Assembly: GCA_016758965.1 (NCBI GenBank)
Contig: JAEPRB010000145.1
Coordinates: 39,497 to 103,496, forward strand
Direction of reading: 5' to 3'
DNA length: 64,000 nt
From: Circinella minor
Taxonomy: Eukaryota; Mucoromycota; Mucoromycetes; Mucorales; Lichtheimiaceae
Made by a program: the position numbers and the translations under genes. The stretch's first letter is position 1. The number at the start of each line of letters is the position of its first letter. Below the pieces are notes generated by a model, which saw only the letters and a program-made list of their open reading frames with translations, was not told the DNA's origin and ran no database searches. Positions 1 to 12,866 of the stretch are shown here, one piece after another.

Positions 1-867
1 TTTTAAATATTTAACGCTTATTGAATTATTTTTTTTATTCAGTCATACAGTGAAACATAATATCTTATATACTGTAATAATAATACTAATACAATAAAGG
101 TTTCAATAATGAATTATGTACAACCATAAAGAATAAAAAAAAAAAAAAGGTACGTGAAAGTATTTCAAATGATTATATAAAAAAAAAGAAGAATTAGAAA
201 CAAAGAATTCGGTAACTAATTTAACCGAGTTATGATCGACAAAAAAAGTCGCAGTAAAAAATAGGATATAGGCACGTGGAGCTTAAAAAAACACTTGTTT
301 TCCCGCCATCTCAACTCTCTTTTGGTACCTGGCCCTTTTTTTAGTCTCTCTCACTTTAAACCTGTTTTTCCTTTTCTCTCTCCACTCTCACTTTTTCTCT
401 CACAATATAACACATCACAAAAACAAAGCACCCTAAAATAGAGTGTTTTTGATACTTTCCTTTTCTTCTTTCCTTAACACTCAACTCCCTCTTCTTTTTC
501 TACTCTGTTTAACTTAAAAGAAAACTAATCACGTACAAAAAAATTTTTTTTTTCTCTATTCCGTTTTACTCTCTTTCCTCTCCTCCTCCTTTTCATGCAC
601 TGAAACAAATATTATCATCACCTGTTAATAACAAACGTATGTATACATATTATTTTCGGTCAAAAAAATAAAAAGTATTTTGGTAGCTTACTAATTAAAC
701 TTTTATTCATTTCGTTTAGTTGATTTTACTTTTTCCTTTTTTTTCTTTTTCTTTTTTTTTTCTTTTCTTTAACAACAACAACAAAAGTAAACTCTAATTC
801 TCCAATCTTTTTTTTATTAATTTAAAAGAGAGAAAAAAAAAAAAAAAACAACAACAACAACAACATA
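1..867. other. Upstream region of the flippase gene, no gene seen
   Basis: No coding sequence is visible. The stretch is AT-rich up to about 290, then strongly pyrimidine-rich on the plus strand (about 300-600 and 720-770), as is common before fungal genes. A CACGTG E-box core lies at 273-278. The last bases before the start codon are a poly-A run followed by CAA repeats (about 849-864), so the 5' leader looks unstructured. The motif AACCGAGTTATG at 223-234 resembles the arm of the MITE-like element at the right edge of the window. Confidence 0.5.
273..278. promoter_or_regulatory. CACGTG E-box in the flippase upstream region
   Basis: This is a perfect palindromic CACGTG about 590 bp before the flippase start codon. 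bHLH regulators bind this core in fungi. That it works here is inference only; a six-base motif occurs by chance often. Confidence 0.2.
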
Positions 868-3800
868 ATGGTCAAACGAGTACGATTCAAGTCAACTTTT
901 CGACTAAAAAAGAATAAAAAAGAAAATGAGAATGGTATGGATAATGAAGATAATAATGATTTACGACGTATGGATTCTCGATCTTCTTATATGCAACAAC
1001 GACGTAGTATCTATGTAAACATGGAGTTACCTGCAACTGAATTTGATGAAAAAGGACGACGTAAACAAAAACTCAATATTTCGAACCGTATTCGCACAGC
1101 CAAATACACACCGCTTTCATTTATACCCAAGAACTTATTCGAACAATTTCGTAACGTTGCCAACTTGTATTTCTTGTTCTTAGTCATTCTACAATGTATT
1201 CCTATCTTTGGTGTCGTACAACCTGCTGTATCTGCGTTACCATTAATTGCTATTTTAGTCATTACCGGTATCAAAGATGGTATTGAAGATCTGAAACGAA
1301 ATCAAAGTGATAATCGTGTCAATAATGCAAAAACATTGACATTAAATAACTGGAAAAATACCAATTTACCTGATAGTACAGGTGGATTTTTTTCAATTTT
1401 TATTGGATTTTTTTATGTGATGGCTGGTATTGAAAATAAACATTCTCAAGCATATCGAGGATCTTTGACAAAACGAAAAGATAAACGGAATAAAAATGAG
1501 CGATCGCGTCGAGGTACAGAAGATAAATTACCATTAAATGATTTAAATTTACCTTCTTCATCCGCATCATCACAAATTGGAGATCAACCTCCGTTACAAC
1601 CACCTTTACCAAGTTTTCATCAACAACAACAACAACAAGGAAATAATCATCATGCACCTACACGAAATGGTAGTAAATTTAGAATACGCTCTAATACATT
1701 ACGATCCATGTTTCGACCACCACAAAAACCATATAATCCCAATAAAGTACGACATTCTGTATTATATCGTATCGATAGTACCCCTGCTCCTTCATCGCGT
1801 AGAGGATCAACCGTGCATCCGGCATTATTACCTCCCGTAAAAGCACCCTTGGAAGGGCCCTTGGCAGCCAATGGGGATGTCGCATGGAAACCGACAGCAT
1901 GGAAAGACGTCCATCCAGGTGATTATATTCTAATTCGTAATGATGAAGATGTACCTGCCGACGTCGTGATTTTATCGACTTCAGATCCAGATCATATTTG
2001 TTATATCGAAACACAAAACTTGGATGGTGAAACTAATCTTAAAGTACGCCAAGCATTGGTTGCAACCAGTGAAATTAATTCAGTCAAAGATTGTCAACAT
2101 GGTGAATTTTATATCGAAAGTGAACCACCTCATGTAAATTTGTATCAATACAGTGGTGTATTGAAATGGCAAATTCAAGACCAACAAACCATTCATTCAA
2201 ATATCACCCATGAAAAAACTGAAGCAGTTACTTATAATAATATCTTATTACGTGGTTGTGTTGTCCGTAATACTGAATGGGTTATTGGTGTAGTCGTCTA
2301 TACTGGAGATGATACCAAAATTATGATGAATACAGGCCAAACTCCTTCAAAACGTAGTAAGATGGCGAAAAAGACAAATCCACATGTAAGTTGTTGTTAT
2401 AAACCAAAAAAAAAAGAGAAGAAGAAAAGAGACACTCATTACTCATCTTTATACATATCTGGATATATTATTACTATTACTATTAGGTTATAGCCAACTT
2501 TATTATTTTAGCTATTATTTGTATTATTAGTTCCGTGATGGATAGTGTATTATTTAGATCTGAAGGTTCTGCTCGATTTTTTGATTTTGAAATCAGTGGT
2601 ACGAATGGCTCTTATGACGGTTTCATTACATTTTGGTAAGTAAATTTTTATTTAAAAAAATCAATATATAATATTTAATCTAATTTAATTTCATATATTT
2701 AAATTAGGGTTACGTTGATTTTGTATCAAAATATTGTTCCAATCTCTTTATATATTTCTGTTGAAATTGTCAAAACATTTGCGGTAAATTTTTTATTTCA
2801 TATTTTTTTTACTTGACACCCACTCATCTACATATATACAATGCTTATTCATATATACATATAGGCGTATTTCATTTATTCCGATATCGAAATATATCAT
2901 CCAGAAACTGATACGCCTTGCATTGCAAAAACATGGAACATTTCAGACGATTTGGGTCAAATTGAATATATCTTTTCTGACAAAACGGGTACATTAACTC
3001 AAAACGTGATGGAATATCGTAAATGTACTATTAATGGTGTTAAATATGGTTTGGGTACGACAGAAGCGTCCATGGGTGCCAAAATTCGAGAAGCTGTTGA
3101 GAAACGACAATCCAAACATCAATCACTAGGTGACTTTGATGATCTTGAAGATTTGGTCGATAATGACAGCAGTACTCTTCATATCAACGATTCAACAGCC
3201 ATTTTAGATCAAGCCAAAAAAGAAATGTATGAAAAACAAGCACGACTTTTTCAAAATGATCATGTGGGCCCCAATCCAACATTTATCGATCCTAAACTTT
3301 ATGACGATTTAGCTGATAATGAAACGGCTCAAGCCAATTTCATTACTCATTTTTTCATGACACTTTCTTTATGTCACACAGTCATTGCTGAACGTCCTGA
3401 TGAAGAAAATCCCAATTTAATTGATTACAAGGCTCAAAGTCCAGATGAAGCTGCTCTTGTTGCAACAGCAAGAGATTGTGGATTTGTATTTGTGGGTCGT
3501 GAAGCTAATACAGTTCATGTGAGAATCAAAGGCGAAGACAAGTATTTTGAAATCTTGAATGTGTTGGAATTTAACTCTGCAAGAAAACGTATGAGTGTGA
3601 TTTTAAAACCACATGACAGTGATAAGATTATTTTGTTATGTAAAGGTGCAGATTCCATTATTTATGAACGACTTTGTGAAGATTTTGGTGGACAAACAGA
3701 ATTACAAACATCTCAAGAAGAATTGAAGGAAAGTACAAGCGCTCATTTAGAAAATTTTGCTAATGAAGGTAATTTATTCTTTGGTTCTTTGGGGTTGAAT

Positions 3801-5418
3801 TGAAATTGGTATCTATATAGTATATACTAATCGTAGTAAAAAAAACAAACAAAATATACTTAATAAAGGTTTACGTACGTTGTGTCTTGCATATCGATTT
3901 ATTTCCATGGAAGAATATAAGCCTTGGAATAAACGTTACTTGGAGGCATCTGCCAGTATCTATAATCGTGAAGAAAAGATTGATGAAACATGTGAAGCTA
4001 TTGAAACCAACATGTTGCTTATGGGCGGTACAGCTATTGAAGATCGTCTTCAAATTGGTGTTCCTGAAACAATTGCCGAGCTAGCCAAATCTGGTATCAA
4101 ACTCTGGGTATTGACAGGTGACAAGACAGAAACAGCCATTAATATTGGCTTCGCATGTAATCTTCTTTCACAGGAAATGGATTTGATTATCATCAAGGGA
4201 CAGACGCGTGAAGAAACCAAGACACAACTTGAAGAAGCACTCAGTTCAACGAATACAGAAGATGGACGCAAACGTGCACTTGTAATTGATGGTACCACAC
4301 TAAAGTATGCATTAGAACCCAAGACCAAGGATATGGTATTATCATTGGGCATGCGTTGTAATAGTGTTTTATGTTGTCGTGTATCACCAAAACAAAAGGC
4401 TCAAGTGGTTGCCTTGGTGAAGAAGGGACTCAAGGTCATGACATTAGCAATTGGTGATGGTGCTAATGATGTATCGATGATCCAAGAAGCTAATATTGGT
4501 ATTGGTATCTCTGGTTTAGAAGGTCGTCAAGCTGTCATGGCATCTGACTATGCAATTGCTCAATTCCGATTCTTACATAGACTATTGCTTGTCCATGGTC
4601 GGTGGTCTTACATTCGTACATCCGAAATGATTATGGGTTTCTTTTACAAAAACATTGTTTGGACTTTTGTCTTGTTCTGGTATCAAATCTTTTGTCAATT
4701 CACTGGAAGTATGCTGTTTGAATACGCCCTTGTGTCACTTTACAATGTGGTCTTTACTTCCTTACCTATTATCTTTTTGGGTATTTGGGATCAAGATTTG
4801 AGTGCCAAGATATCGCTCATGTACCCTGAACTTTATCGAATGGGTCTTCGTAATGATTTATTCAAGACATGGCGTTTTTGGTTAACCATGTTTGATTCCA
4901 TCTATCAATCGGTTGTCTGCTTTTTCTTTCCTTATATGCTATTGGTTGGCGGTGGTGTTGACCCGATCGGGTTAGATCAAAATGGTGTGTATGAAATTGG
5001 TACTGTGGTGTCCAGTATTGCTGTCTGTGTTGCCAATTTCTTTGTTGCTACATCATTGTATAGTTTTACATGGATCCAAATTGGTGTTATTGCATTATCT
5101 ATTTTGGTATATTATGCATTTGTATGTATTTATGCGCAATTTAATACCTTTATTTTCGCCGGCCATAGTCGAGTATTTGCTACAGGGATGTATTGGTTAG
5201 TATTTATATTAACCATTGTAGCATGCTTTATTCCACGCTATATCGCATTACATTTATTACATCAATATAAACCTTACGACAATGATATTATTCGAGAAAA
5301 AGAATTGGTGATCAAGAAGAAAGAGAAATCAGCAAATAAATCTTCATCACCCGTAGAAAATCCATCTACGTCAGGTCCTAATGAAGGCATGTACGATATT
5401 AAATTACAAGACCGATAA
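868..5418 (+). CDS. DNF1: P4-type ATPase, phospholipid flippase of the Dnf1/Dnf2 class
   Basis: Predicted to move phospholipids from the outer to the inner leaflet of plasma or endosomal membranes, using ATP through an aspartyl-phosphate intermediate. Exons are 868-2385, 2487-2635, 2708-2783, 2865-3768 and 3869-5418, giving 1398 aa, close to yeast Dnf proteins. The N-terminal block around residues 50-150 (PKNLFEQFRNVANLYFLF, then two membrane segments) is typical of P4 enzymes. The actuator motif DGETNLK lies near residue 386, the phosphorylation motif DKTGTLT near 620 and the hinge GDGANDV near 1078. The C-terminal six-helix block follows. A long Q/S/P-rich insertion (about residues 200-320) lies before the actuator motif. 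Flippases of this class need a Cdc50-type partner, not encoded here. The fold and family are certain; the exact Dnf paralogue is inferred. Confidence 0.95.
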
Positions 5419-6752
5419 ATAATCTTTTTTTTTTTACAACATCAACAAAACAAACAAACTTATTATTAATATTTTGTACAAGTATTTTCCTCTCTCTCAC
5501 TTTTTACATCTATTTATTCTACCCTACCACTATCCTTGTTATTTTCAACCATTTTATATAGACTCTCCTTCTTTTCTCTTTCTCTTTTATCATAATACAC
5601 TTCTTTACACCGTTACAAACAATCCTATTTTATTTTATTTATATTCCTTTTAATCTACAACTTGTTTTTCTCCCCTCCTCGTAATCCCATTCTCACTCTT
5701 TTTTTCTGCTTACACGTGTTCTTTTTTAATTATCTTTTGTTCCTTTCTCATTTAATTATTTATTAAATTTTTGTTTTATGTGTACATAAAAAAAACACCA
5801 AAAAAAAATATCATGTTTATTTTCATATGTTGGTCCGTGCTCATTGATGGCTGATCAAACAGTGATACAAACAAATAAATAGATAAACAAACAATAACAA
5901 GGTTATTAGGTATTTGTGTACATAATTTATTAAGAGTCTTATAAAATATCATCATCTTGGTACACAACATCCTTTTTTAATTCTTACGTAAGGTACGTAT
6001 TTCTAGAAAAAGTGACAATATTAATATCTTACTACCCAAAGAGTGATTTTGGCTTTGGTCCACATTATATTAAAAATTGCTACGTATGTACGTAGTTAAA
6101 TAAAATTTATATTCTAGTAATAAATATGTTTTGTTCTGGTACCTATACGTAATTACTTATTCCAACTTATTTTTATGATATATTCGTGTCTGACCGTACA
6201 TCAGTTTGCCTCAGACTTGAGATTTATTACTACTGTATGTATATATTCATGAAGTGTGTGTGATAGATAAATCAGCGTGTAAAACACTCATGAGACACAA
6301 TTTCTCGGGGTGTCAGGAAGTGTGTAATTTATTCTTTACACGAACTCTTTTTATTTTTACGTAAAAAAAATCCGTTATATACAGTATAAAAATGAATAAC
6401 ATTATTCATTTAGCTAGTGTGAACTACTTCCATACGAGAACTCTTATACGATGTATGTCCTATCCTTTACTTCTTTTGTGTTACATTTGTTTCGTGGTAA
6501 TGGTGATCAATAAATCGTATATTTCTTTTGATTCATGCGTAAACAGATTTGGAATTGCCATGTATTAAAGAAATGAGATTGACAAACATTTAAAATATTC
6601 ACAAATTTGTTACTTGGATAATTAAATAAAAACATAATTACAAGCAAGAAGATAGAAAAGATAAAAAAAAAAAAGAGAGAGAGAGAGAGAGGGTATATAC
6701 AATAGATGGGTTTTATACATATTAATTGTGTGGTGTATGAGTGTAAATGTGT
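5419..6752. other. Gap between the flippase and WDR24 genes
   Basis: Two genes converge here and no coding sequence is seen. The first part is a T/C-rich presumed 3' UTR of the flippase. TACGTA palindromes cluster at 5985, 5994, 6081, 6089 and 6358. A (GA)n tract lies at about 6677-6691, close to the stop codon of the WDR24 gene. Confidence 0.5.
6677..6691. repeat. (GA)n microsatellite
   Basis: A short run of GA dinucleotides after an A-rich tract, about 60 bp past the stop codon of the minus-strand WDR24 gene, so probably in its 3' UTR or flank. Confidence 0.7.
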
Positions 6753-9524
6753 TTATATTGTTGTCATTGCATTAGTATAATTATTGGACGAAGGGAGTTC
6801 TGAATTAACCAGAGAGGGTAACGTACAAGAGTGTCCACAACCAGTAGGACATTTGTCTTCATTATCAAACCATTCTCGCATATGTTCTAGATGACCACCA
6901 TGATTACATCCTTGACACCATACATATAATCCTCGTACCGTTTGATGACTTATTCATAATATTAATATACACTTTTATTTTACGTATAAATATTTTCAAC
7001 AATAATAAATACTAAACTTACCATATTGAACAAGGATTTAATAATCGGTGACATTTATCACATGCCCATGCTCCTTGCGTTGTACCCATTACAAGTTTAA
7101 AACAATTATTACATGCAATATTAATCGTCGTTGCATTCTATTATATAACAAACAAAACCGTTTATTAGATGGTTCCTAGTAATTTCACTAATAAGATAAC
7201 ATACCTCATTTCGTTCTCGTATCCGTGCGATCGGACATGCATTAATCACTGCTGTTGCAGTTGTCCAAAGTTTAAATCGATGAAGAAGATCTAGCAAAAA
7301 AAAAAATAGTATTATTATTTTTACCTCGCCTATAATGTTATGCGTATTAAAATGTGTCTTTTCTTTCAATTATTTTTTTCTTTTTACCTATATAAGCAGA
7401 AAACCAATCCTCTAAACGATTTGAATTTACTTGTATATGGTGACGTAGTACTAGATAAAGTGTAACGCACATTTGTACATCCCCCTAAATATATAAATAG
7501 AGAGAGTTATTTAGACAATTTTTTTTTTTAAAAAAAAAACTGACTTATTTTTTCTTTCAGAATACCTCTTCTGTATAATAATCCATTAATTCATCCACTA
7601 CTCCTTGATGTTGCCAAGTTGACCAAAGGTGAGACATATCTTCTGAATATACAACGCTTGATTCTGTTTCAGAATCATCTGTGCTATGTTGTGAATCATC
7701 ATCATCATCGTCGTCGTCGTCATCATCACCAGCATCGTCATCATCATCATTTCCCTCAGATGATGTATATATCGATTCACTTGACCCATCCTCCTAAAAT
7801 TTATAATATAGAAAAAAAAATAAGATAAAAAAAATCACATAATAAAAATATATATTCTTACCTGTTGTAATAATATAGATAATTGTTTTGCTTGTTGTTG
7901 TTTATCATTCTCTTTCGTTTCCTCAATACCCTCATCTTCTTCTTCTTCTTCATCATCCTCAGTATCACCAGGTTGGAAAAGCAATGCAATAATTTTCCAT
8001 GTTTGTGCTGTTCGATATCGACCCAATTTAAAAGCTACATCACTATTTTTTTCACAACAAGTTAAAACATCATTGCTCAAGATATCATAATGTTCAGCAA
8101 AAAGGGAAAATGCTTCAAAATCAAACATGGGTAAATGAGCAATACCACAACTTTGAGGTGGGATATATTGAACAATATCTTCTTCAGTGGATTGTTTGAT
8201 ATTACTCTTTTTCCATTTTTTAGATTGTGACGATAATGTTGTTGTGATTGTTGTTGCTGATTTTGCAGGTACTAAATTCTCATCTACAAAACTTTCACGA
8301 TCACTTCGATCAACTGTAAATGCAAGATCTCCTTGTATATTCCATCCCATTCCATTCCGTCGTAATACATTAACTGGTTGATATGCATGATGAATTTCTT
8401 GTCGTACAAAGGTCTTATCTTTACCACATGAATATAAAATATCTGAGTTTGACCATTCAAATCCTAATATATATATATGAATGTATGTATTCAGAAAGAA
8501 AGTTTACAGACGAATCAATAATAATAATAAAAAAGAGGGTTGTTATATTAACGTTATATGTATATATCCTTTTTTTTTTACCTGTAGGTGTTTGGTCATG
8601 AACATCAAAAGCATATTTTGCAATATGAGGTCGACGTATATCCCAAATATGAATACGATTATCAGTTGATAGCGCACATGATGTAATTTCATGTTCATAA
8701 CCCGGTCGCCATTGAATTCGAGATACAGCTGCCATGGTTCGAATTGTATACATGGGTCGTCGACTATCAGTTGTCATATCCCATACTTTAATTGTTTTAT
8801 CACGCCCACCACTAGCAACAAAGCGACCTGATGGATGCCAATCCACCGTTAAACAAGGTCCATTATGTGCACTAAATTTACGTTCATAAAGTGCTTTTGG
8901 GTTTCGCATATCCCATTTCTAATAAGTTTAAAACCAATCAAGTCAATTACTTATATAATTCTAATCCATCTTTTCTTTTCTCCTACTCCTTCGCCTTAAT
9001 TTCTTGCTAGTGTTATTATTATAAATAATTAATTACCTGGATTGTTCCCATTTCGAACGCAGCAGCAAATTCATGCTGGTGAACTGGATTAAATTGTACA
9101 TCACGCACAGATTCAGATTTGCCTTCAAATCGATACCGTGAAGCAAGCTTTGGATCACGTAAATCCCAACATTTCATTGTTCCATCTTGAGATGCACTTA
9201 ATAAGATATTACCATTATCAGGTTGAAAACAAACACGGTTTACAGCACGAGAATGCTCATTAATAACACGTTCTATACATAATATTTTTTTTGTTGTTGA
9301 TAAACACATGTATATATATATATATATCTTTTCATTTTTCTCGATCATCAAATAATCCTTTTTATTTATTTCTTTACCTGCTCGTCGACCTGTTGTTCTG
9401 TTGATATCCCATAATATAATTGCTCCATTTGTTGCTGCTGTTGCCAATTTACTTTTCGTTGCTACGTGAATATAAATATCAATATATCATCATTAATAAA
9501 TGAAAAAAACAGAGTATAAAATGA

Positions 9525-9561
<37 letters not shown>

Positions 9562-10023
9562 ATATTACCATTATTGCCCCACTTAACGTCATTACTATTA
9601 TAGTTTGTGCTCAAGTGACTACCAGCACGTAAGTTTAATATTTCGCGTACCTGACTTGAATTAACTGCCAAGATCTTTAACACTATATATAAAAAAAAAA
9701 AGAAAAAGGCAATATGTATAAATTCAAATTAATGTTCTATTTTGTTTTTTTTTTCTTTTATTTTTTATTTATATTTTGAAATTACCATCACGTCCAGCAA
9801 CTGCTACTGCTTCTTTTTCAGGTGAAATGGCTATTGAGGTCATTGGGCTTTGTAACCTAAACCGAACAAGTCCATTATGACCATTATCATGATATTCTGA
9901 ATGGTCACTATGCATGGTATCAGAAGAAAGGCGTGCTGTTGCTTGAGAAACAATTCGTTGCATTCGACCGCTTTGTGTGGATCCTGCAGAATTGGGTCGA
10001 TTCGACAAGCGCATACTCTTCAT
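6753..10023 (-). CDS. WDR24: WDR24/Sea2 homologue, WD40 and zinc-binding subunit of SEACAT/GATOR2
   Basis: Predicted subunit of the SEA/GATOR2 complex on the vacuole, which relays amino-acid status to TORC1. Exons in coding order: 10023-9786, 9682-9569, 9461-9378, 9272-9037, 8918-8582, 8463-7862, 7793-7566, 7484-7388, 7290-7205, 7137-7022, 6948-6753, giving 777 aa. The first 400 or so residues hold WD40 repeats (for example GAIILWD, LLSASQDGTMKCWD, GRDKTIKVWD). An acidic, Asp-rich stretch leads to the block EEGDVQMCVTLYLVLRHH. The end is a cysteine/histidine zinc module with GLYVWCQGCNHGGH and CPTGCGHSC, the signature of the WDR24 C-terminus. The start at 10023 is chosen because the in-frame upstream Met lies in a poly-Phe stretch. 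Yeast Sea2 is longer; the size here is nearer human WDR24. Confidence 0.95.
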
Positions 10024-12866
10024 AATTTTTTTTTGTATGTGCAAAAAAAAAAGATTCCGAGTAAAAACTGTATGTCTGTGGTACTCCGCTATAACAGTAA
10101 AAAAAAAAAAAAAAGAATACATCCCAAACGCACGGACATCTTTTTTGTTATAAAAAGATTTCTTCTCTAGTAACCGTATTCTTACTACTACTCTCAGGAT
10201 AAATGTTCAAAGTTAAATGGGAATTTAGTTTTATATAATAGTTCTCTGAAAGTTTCAATTTATTCATGATAATTGATGACTTTCAGAAAAAGAATCAGTC
10301 TGAAAAGAGAAGTATATTATTATTGACACTGAAAATAAAGAACTACTGTATTCCTTATCAATCTTCTGTGTGTAACATAAAAGCAATAATCAATAACCGT
10401 TCTGATTTTTAACATATCTATTCAAACTAATTAGCTAATACCAGTACTGTAGCGCAACTAAGCATTAAGAAGAAATATATTAATATTCATACGTATTAAT
10501 ATAGACTATCATACAATTATATTATAATACCACAATGCAAAACTAGATCGTTAAAGTTTATGTTATTGTTAGAATGATACCAAAATTAAATAATCTTTTA
10601 GAATTAGCAACAATAAAAAAAGAACCCTTACTAATTTTAACCGAGCAGTACACCTGGTTGAATGTATTTATGCGGGCGTCCGTGGGCGTACACTACGTGT
10701 TCAGTGGAATTAATATAAAATATATTATATAAAAATTGCGCTTGTTTTTATCAGCTGAAACACTTTTCTTAAGACTTTTGAATTAGATCAAAGTAACAAA
10801 CAGTTACAACTAGTGGCAGGTTTTCTATTGAAACAACTCTTGTAGTAGTCATACGTAGTAAAACCAGTAACCACTTTCCGTGCGACGGTGGCGAGATTAC
10901 TATTATTAGCAGTGGCAGGCTTATTGTAATTATAACAAACTCGGTGCAGCAGGATTACGATTTGTGGTGACTAAAGGACCAGCCTGAATAGATCGAGAAA
11001 AGCCCGATATAAGAATTGAATCAAGGAACTAGATAAATTACATGAAGTTACTTCACTATAATTACAATTTGAAGTCATCAACTGATATTCACTGCGTTAC
11101 AATTCATATTTAAAGTTCCTTTTCTTTCAATGGAACTATTACTCTGTTGAAAATGTAATTGGTTTGAATAATGTGTTCTTCCAAATACTATATATGTAAC
11201 GACTTCATAGCACTGTACTTCAATTAATGTAACACACAAGTTTACCACAGTACTATAAATCTAAAATCTTCTTTTTCTTTTCCTTGTAAATTTTTTTTTT
11301 TAAAAAAAATTGTCTTTGTGTACGTCTTTTTCAATTTGAAATACATATAAATGGTTGTTTTTATTAGTAGTTTCAGTTGCCCCAATAAAGAACTTAAAGA
11401 TATTATTTCATTTGATACTTAATAAGAAATCAGATATAATATCCCAATATCTGAAAGAGACTTAATACTCAGTATCAATTTTGATTTTCCATTAATACTT
11501 ATTAGATTCTCTTTTTCTTATATTCAAATAGTTTTCTTTTTAGAAGAGCAAATTATTTGTATTATATTGTACATATATAATAAGCAAGATAGGAAACAAA
11601 TAGAGAAAAAAATTCCCATTTTTCTCTACTATTGAGTACAAAAAATTAACCTTGTGAAAAGTAAAATCGCTTTACATTTTTTAGTGCTAGTGTAAAACCG
11701 ACATTATTTCTTTTACAATTTTCGGAAACCCCTATTTTGTACTTTGTTGTACAAGATGTGAATTTTTATTTATATTGTTGTGCAATAAGCCGAATAGAAA
11801 AAGTCATCAAATGCTTCAAAACTTTTGCTAAAAAAACATTCACAAGAAAAGAAGGGGGCTTATAATTCCATAAATTAGATGATGGGGTTGATGATTTTTT
11901 TTAACAAACATAGTGCTTTACTAACATTAATTTATAAATCTACGTATCTCACTGCTCTTGAATTTTATACACTTCCTTAATAAAAGTTCAATGTAAAGTC
12001 TGAAAAAGGAGTGTGATATCATCCTGCATTTTCTTTTTATATCATAAACTGTACGCACATTTCGAAAATAAAAGGGACTTAACGATGATCCATTTACTTC
12101 CCACTTCTTTTTCAATCTAACCCTTTATGTCATTTGAAATTCTGCATTAAATTCATTGTTTTTGTCATAATCAAGGAAGGAGCACAATATGATAGGCGAG
12201 TCACAACAATCTATAAGAACCACAAGAGATTTTAAATGTAAATTTTGAAATCGAAATGATTTTTAATGCTATTTTACTTACCAACGATTGCCATGATGGC
12301 ATTGCAATTTTTTAACTTTTTCATCATCCCGATGTGGGATTTTTTGGGTACATTTTTTTGAAATAACCCAACATTAAAAGAGGGTTTACGTTTTAAAAAG
12401 AAAACATCTAGGCTTATTACGATCAATTGACCCATGATCGATTTAAATCGTGTGAAACAAGTTTGAAAAAAAAAGTTGAGTAAGCTTTAAAAATTTTTTT
12501 TTGTTGGTAACGTTATATCACACGATGAATGATTTATATAAAAAACATAAGTCCATCTGATCTGTCAAGCATGGCAAGTAGCACAAAGAAACAAAAAACT
12601 TCGGCACCCGATTCGGTTAAATAAAAGCACCGCGCCAATACTTGCGGATGAGCCGGAAAAGGAATCCTGAGAAATCATGTCGGTTTAATAATCAGCCGTT
12701 GAAAAAGGTACACATTAAATTACTCGAAATACCAACATTTTTTTTTCCGCACCTTCCAACATATTTGATATTATAATATTATACAGTTTCCCTGGATTTC
12801 TCCCTTTTCCTTTCCTTTCTTTGTACTTAATTCTTCTTTCATTTTGATTAGCAAATTACAATATTA
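10024..12866. other. Long gap before zinc-cluster regulator A
   Basis: No convincing gene in 2.8 kb. Open frames here are short (62 aa at most in the middle, 11927-12115 minus) and lack family motifs. A GC-richer patch (about 10660-10700) and another (about 10870-10990) stand out but show no coding frame. The motif TACTAATTTTAACCGAG at about 10629-10645 nearly repeats one at about 213-228. The 3' part contains several CGG/CCG triplets before the zinc-cluster gene, listed separately. Confidence 0.5.
12599..12710. promoter_or_regulatory. CGG/CCG triplets upstream of zinc-cluster regulator A
   Basis: In an otherwise AT-rich stretch, CGG or CCG triplets recur about 160-270 bp before the start codon: CGGCACCCGATTCGG, then ACCGCG, GCCGG, GTCGG and CAGCCG. 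Zn2Cys6 proteins bind single or paired CGG triplets. Autoregulation by the downstream gene product is an inference from position only. Confidence 0.3.

Noticed and set aside
10024..10122. Earlier Met for WDR24 at 10122
   Set aside because: The extension is mostly poly-Phe from poly-A DNA and resembles leader sequence; the Met at 10023 starts the conserved-looking protein.
11927..12115. A 62-residue minus-strand frame in the long gap
   Set aside because: No motif, no flanking exons in phase; expected by chance in AT-rich DNA of this length.
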